Source of the DNA: Ornithinimicrobium cavernae
GTDB taxonomy: Bacteria; Actinomycetota; Actinomycetes; Actinomycetales; Dermatophilaceae
DNA: 64,000 nt
Reading direction: 5' to 3'
Assembly: GCF_003121625.1 (NCBI RefSeq)
Contig: NZ_QDDJ01000017.1
Coordinates: 1 to 64,000, forward strand
The notes under the pieces were generated by a model that worked only from the letters and a program-made list of their open reading frames with translations, made no database searches and was not told the origin of the DNA. The translations under genes and the position numbers were made by a program. This document shows, in pieces, positions 60,584-64,000 of this stretch; within the stretch, counting starts at the first letter, position 1; each line of letters starts with the position of its first letter.

Positions 60584-61912
60584 TCACGGTGCCAGGGGAG
60601 GGTGCGAGTTGAGGCGGACCAGGTCGGGTGTCAGGTCGCCCACGGTGGAGCAGCCGAGCAGCGACATCGTGCGCCGGAGCTCGTCCCGGAAGATCTGGAT
60701 GGTCTTCTCGACCCCGGCCTGCCCGCCGGCCATGAGGCCGTAGAGGTAGGGCCGGCCGACGAGGCACGCCCGGGCCCCGAGCGCGACGGCGGCGGCCACG
60801 TCGGCGCCGCTGCGGACGCCGGAGTCCAAGAGGATGTCGAGCCGGTCCCCGACCGCCTCGGTCACCTGCGGCAGCAGCTCGAGCGGGACGGGGGAGCGGT
60901 CCAGCTGGCGGCCGCCGTGGGCCGACAGCACGATGCCGTCGGCACCGGCGTCGGCGGCCCGGACCGCGTCGTCGACCCGCTGCACGCCCTTGATGATCAA
61001 CGGGCCGTCCCACATCTCCCGCAGCGTCTCCAGGTCGCGGTAGGAGATCGTCGGGTCGAAGGCGTTGTCGATGAAGGCCCCGTGCGCCTCGGGCTGGCCG
61101 GCCGGGATGGTGGCGAAGCCGAGCGGAGCAGTCGTCAGCAGGTTGGCCCACCAGGCCGGCCGGGCCGCGATGTCCACCAGGGCCCTCGGCGTGAGCCGCG
61201 GCGGGATCGAGAAGCCGTTGCGCACGTCCCGCAGCCGCTGACCGATGACCGCGGTGTCGACCGTGACGACGAGGGCACCGTAGCCGGCTGCCTTCGCACG
61301 CTGCACGAGCTCGCGGGTCAGTCCGCGGTCGCGCAGCACGTACAGCTGGAACCAGTGGTTGCCGCCCGCGCCACCGGCCGCGGCGACGTCCTCGATCGAC
61401 ACGGTGCCCATGGTGGTCAGCGCGAACGGGATGCCGGCGGCCCCCGCAGCCCGGGCCACGGCGGTCTCGCCCTCGTGCTGCACCAGCCGGCAGAAGCCGG
61501 TGGGGCCGAGCACCAGGGGCAGGGAGAGCTGCTGACCGAACAGCGAGGTGGAGGTGTCCACCCCGTCGACCCCGCCGAGCATCCGCGGGCGGAACTCCAG
61601 CCCCTCGAACGCGGCCCTGGCCCGGCGCTGGGTGATCTCGGCCTCCGCCCCGCCGTCCACGAACTCGAAGACGGGCCGGGGCACCCGGCGTGCGGCCGCC
61701 TCCCGCAGGTCCGTCACCGTGGCGGCGCGCTGCAGCCGGCGCCGTCCGGGGCGCACGTCGACCGGCTCGAGCTGCACCAGCGGCTTCAGCTCCGACCAGC
61801 GCGGCAGTCGTCGCCGCGGGCGGGCCGGGGCGCTGGCCGGGTGCTCTGCCGTCGGGTCGGCGTCGGGTCGGTCGAGGGACCGGGAGGCCGTCGTGGTCCT
61901 GAGGGCGCACAT
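60584..61912 (-). CDS. lldD: FMN-dependent alpha-hydroxy-acid dehydrogenase (LldD-like)
   Basis: A 442-residue flavoenzyme of the lactate dehydrogenase/glycolate oxidase family. After a 45-residue N-terminal extension (Arg/Pro-rich) comes PVFEFVDGGAEAEITQRRAR, then GPTGFCRLVQHEGE and TTMGTVSIEDVA in the FMN-barrel. The active-site His/Arg are in SAHGGRQLDRSP (about residue 330), and the C-terminal ends with VGRPYLYGLMAGGQ. It oxidises L-lactate or a related 2-hydroxy acid and passes electrons to quinone or oxygen. GAGGAG upstream of the ATG at 61912 supports the start. No lldR-type regulator is adjacent. The exact substrate is inferred. Confidence 0.88.
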   Translation of the reverse strand: MCALRTTTASRSLDRPDADPTAEHPASAPARPRRRLPRWSELKPLVQLEPVDVRPGRRRLQRAATVTDLREAAARRVPRPVFEFVDGGAEAEITQRRARAAFEGLEFRPRMLGGVDGVDTSTSLFGQQLSLPLVLGPTGFCRLVQHEGETAVARAAGAAGIPFALTTMGTVSIEDVAAAGGAGGNHWFQLYVLRDRGLTRELVQRAKAAGYGALVVTVDTAVIGQRLRDVRNGFSIPPRLTPRALVDIAARPAWWANLLTTAPLGFATIPAGQPEAHGAFIDNAFDPTISYRDLETLREMWDGPLIIKGVQRVDDAVRAADAGADGIVLSAHGGRQLDRSPVPLELLPQVTEAVGDRLDILLDSGVRSGADVAAAVALGARACLVGRPYLYGLMAGGQAGVEKTIQIFRDELRRTMSLLGCSTVGDLTPDLVRLNSHPPLAP

Positions 61913-61985
61913 GGTGGTGGGGACTCCTCTGCGTGATCGAAGGGTCTGGGCATCCTCGCCCCTGCAGGTGGGGTCCCACAAGGCC

Positions 61986-62007
61986 GGTGTCCCACTCAGT
62001 GGACACC
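61986..62007 (-). terminator. Hairpin after the ABC permease gene
   Basis: GGTGTCC and GGACACC arms with an eight-base loop, located eight bases beyond the permease stop codon on the leftward strand. It may equally be an operator for the lldD-like gene that starts at 61912. Confidence 0.55.
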
Positions 62008-62014
62008 CGCCGGG

Positions 62015-63547
62015 TTACGGCTGGCGCAGGCGCCACGCGGTCAGCGCGATGACGACCGCGCCGCCCAGGATGGCGGCGCCGAGCCCCATCAACAGACCGG
62101 CGGCGGTGGTCGCGAGCGCCAGGGTGACGGCCAGGGTGATCGAGATCAGCAGGGCGTCGGCCTGCCACGCGAGGACCATCAGACCCGACAGGTCGCCGGC
62201 CGGCGAGGGCGCGGGCGTCAGCAGGATCAGGGGCAGCATCCCCTTGGCACTGTCATAGGCACGGACGACCACCAGGAGTATGCCGAGCAGCCCGGCCTCG
62301 AGGAGACCGGCGGCCTCCCAGCCGGCTCGCTGGGCGACGACGGCGCCGGCAACGGTCCCCGCCACCGCGAGGAGGACGGGGGTCAGCGCGTGCAGCCCGA
62401 ACAGCTCCGCCGTGCCGTAACCGTAGAGCGCCGGCGCGGACCGGGTGTCGGCGGCGTGTCGGAAACCGTCCGTGACCGTGCCCAGCCCCGCGTAGGTCGC
62501 GACCGCGCCGACACCGGCCAGCAGCCACGCAGGCAGGGCCGTGCCGGCCACGGCCAGACCGGTCAGGAACCCGCCGACGCCGAGGAAGAACAGGCCGGTC
62601 AGCCCGCGCACGGGGGTCCGGAGGGCGCCGACCAGGTCGCGTACGGCATACCGGATCGGGGCCGGTGCCGTGGGGACGGCCCACCAGGCCCGGCCCAGAC
62701 GGGGCCGGGCGCGGAACATCGCCAGGGCGGCGGCGAAGTCCCCGGTGTAGGCGGCCGTGCCGACGATCTCCCACCGGCCCGCCTGGTCCAGCAGGAGCGG
62801 GCCGCGGAGCCGGTTGAGCAGCCGGGGCACGGCGTCGAGGCAGACCAGGGTCACCAGGGCCAGGGGGAGCAGCGCCCACGGGGAGCCCTGCGCCGTCGGC
62901 GGCCACAGGTCGGCCACCCACCCCCAGGGGGTGACCACGGCCAGGGCCGGCGCCACGGCGGTCAGCGCCGTCGCGGCGAGCAGCGCGACGGGCAGCACCC
63001 AGCCGTGGCGCGGACCGATCCGCTGCCCGGCCAGCCAGGCGGTCGCGGTGACGGCCCCCAGGCAGGCGGAGCCCGCGACGAAGGCGACCGCACCGGCGAC
63101 ACCTGTCCCGCCCGCGCGCAGGAGCACGACGGCGGGCAGGGCCGCCGCGGCGGTGACGACGAGGGTCAGGCCGGCCGCGGAGGTGACGAAGGGGCGCGCC
63201 AGGGTGCGGGCGCGCGGCAGGTCGTTGCCCGCGAGGACGGTCACGAGGAACGGGGGCAGGTGCGCCGGTCCGCGGTGGGCGCCGAGCACGGCCGCGGCGG
63301 CGAGCAGGCAGCCGGCCGCGGCGGCCACCACGGAGTCGGAGCGGTCCGACCGCAGCGCCGCCAGGACCTCCGGCTCGGCCAGGACGGAGGCGATCCCGAG
63401 GACCAGCGGGACGACCACCATGGCCAGCAGGAGGACGACGACATAGGCCCAGAAGGCGGTGTCGGCCTGGGTGCGCCCCTCGGTGCGGTCGCGGTGGAGG
63501 CGGCGGACCGTGCCGATCCGGTCACTCGCGCTCAGCGGGACCGACAC
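62015..63547 (-). CDS. ABC exporter permease-like membrane protein
   Basis: A 510-residue protein with at least eleven hydrophobic segments (AYVVVLLLAMVVVPLVLG, VVAAAAGCLLAAAAVLG, LTLVVTAAAALPAVVLL, LLPLALVTLVCLD and others). It has no transport motif of its own, but its GTG start at 63547 lies inside the ATPase gene upstream, with an excellent GGAGG six bases ahead, so translation is coupled to that ATPase. The layout is that of ABC-2-type exporter permeases with many helices. A frame that starts earlier (63592) would run antisense-like into the ATPase. Substrate unknown. Transcribed leftwards with the ATPase and perhaps further genes outside the window. Confidence 0.8.
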   Translation of the reverse strand: MSVPLSASDRIGTVRRLHRDRTEGRTQADTAFWAYVVVLLLAMVVVPLVLGIASVLAEPEVLAALRSDRSDSVVAAAAGCLLAAAAVLGAHRGPAHLPPFLVTVLAGNDLPRARTLARPFVTSAAGLTLVVTAAAALPAVVLLRAGGTGVAGAVAFVAGSACLGAVTATAWLAGQRIGPRHGWVLPVALLAATALTAVAPALAVVTPWGWVADLWPPTAQGSPWALLPLALVTLVCLDAVPRLLNRLRGPLLLDQAGRWEIVGTAAYTGDFAAALAMFRARPRLGRAWWAVPTAPAPIRYAVRDLVGALRTPVRGLTGLFFLGVGGFLTGLAVAGTALPAWLLAGVGAVATYAGLGTVTDGFRHAADTRSAPALYGYGTAELFGLHALTPVLLAVAGTVAGAVVAQRAGWEAAGLLEAGLLGILLVVVRAYDSAKGMLPLILLTPAPSPAGDLSGLMVLAWQADALLISITLAVTLALATTAAGLLMGLGAAILGGAVVIALTAWRLRQP

Positions 63548-64000
63548 CGCCCACCTCCAGCACCTGGTTGGCGAGGCGCGTGACCAGCTCACCGCTGTGG
63601 CTGGCGAAGACGAGGGTGGTGCCGGCGCGGACGTGCTCCTCCAGCGCGCGGCCGACCAGCTCGAGGCGGTGCGGGTCCAGCCGCTGCTCGGGCTCGTCGA
63701 CGAGCAGCAGGTTGAACGGACGGGCCAGGGTGAGGGCGAGGCAGAACAGCTGCACCTGCCCGGAGGACAGCTCGTGCGGGAACCGGCGCGCCAGCCGGGT
63801 CAGGTCGAAGCTGTCCAGCAGCGCCTCGGCCTGCTGCGCCGCGTGGTCCGAGGGGGTGCCCCAGGACGTCGCCACCAGGACCAGGTGCTCCCGGACGGTC
63901 AGGTCCCGGGCGAGTGGCGGCATACCGATCAGGGCCGCGACGCGGCGGCGGAACACCGGGTTGCGCTCCTCGATGCTCGCCCCGGCCACCGTCACCAGGC
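63522..64000 (-). CDS. ABC transporter ATP-binding protein (partial, cut by window edge)
   Basis: The C-terminal 158 residues of an ABC ATPase; the Walker A part lies outside the window. Present are the Q-loop region (IGMPPLARDLTVREHL), the signature ELSSGQVQLFCLAL (LSSGQ instead of LSGGQ), Walker B LLLVDEPEQRLD, D-loop and H-loop FASHSGE. The catalytic Glu after Walker B is present (DEPEQ). It drives the permease encoded downstream, with which it overlaps by 26 bases. The permease start is read within the ATPase C-terminus. Real start beyond 64000. Confidence 0.88.
   Translation of the reverse strand, partial: LVTVAGASIEERNPVFRRRVAALIGMPPLARDLTVREHLVLVATSWGTPSDHAAQQAEALLDSFDLTRLARRFPHELSSGQVQLFCLALTLARPFNLLLVDEPEQRLDPHRLELVGRALEEHVRAGTTLVFASHSGELVTRLANQVLEVGGVGPAERE

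Noticed and set aside
57192-60743. 1183-residue rightward open frame opposite the NHL-repeat gene
   Set aside because: Antisense to the NHL blades; its apparent repeats are only the mirror of those blades.

Overview
The window is GC-rich (about 70% by eye), tightly packed chromosomal DNA from an actinobacterium. The primary sigma factor has the long Lys/Ala/Thr-rich N-terminus typical of actinobacteria. DUF4192, PAC2, a SARP-type regulator, a SigE-family sigma factor and a sulfur-type leader peptide point the same way. The gene set fits the Intrasporangiaceae/Ornithinimicrobiaceae/Dermatophilaceae neighbourhood, but that placement is an inference. I see no IS element, prophage, CRISPR array, tRNA or rRNA. 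Most long antisense frames are GC-skew shadows.

Layout. 1-9.4 kb: quinone reductase, metallo-beta-lactamase hydrolase, a large secreted subtilisin facing a LuxR-type regulator, a DedA protein and an AMIN-like lipoprotein. 9.4-11.1 kb: a divergent ArsR repressor and zinc-type CDF exporter around a perfect inverted repeat. 11.1-14.1 kb: a sulfur-scavenging operon (flavin reductase, dimethylsulfone monooxygenase SfnG, OsmC) preceded by a SAM riboswitch and, directly behind it, a Cys-containing leader peptide. 14.1-24.4 kb: M1 aminopeptidase, SDR-like protein, methyltransferase, SARP/ATPase regulator, a VapBC module and an M14 carboxypeptidase with three cell-wall-binding repeats. 24.5-34.2 kb: HrpA helicase, zinc-ribbon protein, second secreted subtilisin, ECF sigma factor with membrane partner, SDR and DUF1232 protein. 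34.4-46.5 kb: MFS exporter, S9 peptidase, FAD oxidoreductase, PAC2, collagen-like secreted protein, a disordered Gln/Tyr-rich membrane protein, EcsC, DUF4192, a second VapBC and a universal stress protein. 46.7-54.8 kb: a receiver-flavoprotein fusion, a soluble cNMP-fold histidine kinase, a MalT-like regulator and four small genes (three of them membrane proteins) in tight succession. 55-64 kb: rpoD, an N-terminally short MazF-like gene, a surface NHL-repeat protein, an LldD-type FMN enzyme, and the permease and partial ATPase of an ABC exporter.

How it fits together. Five proteases or peptidases (two subtilisins, M14, M1, S9), four of them apparently secreted, suggest a proteolytic, scavenging life style. 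The sulfone operon adds sulfur scavenging under two layers of RNA-level control. The most unusual protein locus is 46702-49756, where a two-component receiver is fused to a thioredoxin-reductase-like flavoprotein that lacks its redox cysteines. The most unusual DNA is a set of intergenic repeats: a 56-58 bp palindrome in two places, a 32-bp-period array in two convergent gaps, a 20-bp-period array, a roughly 30-bp-period array, and a strikingly frequent heptamer GGCATAC/GTATGCC.
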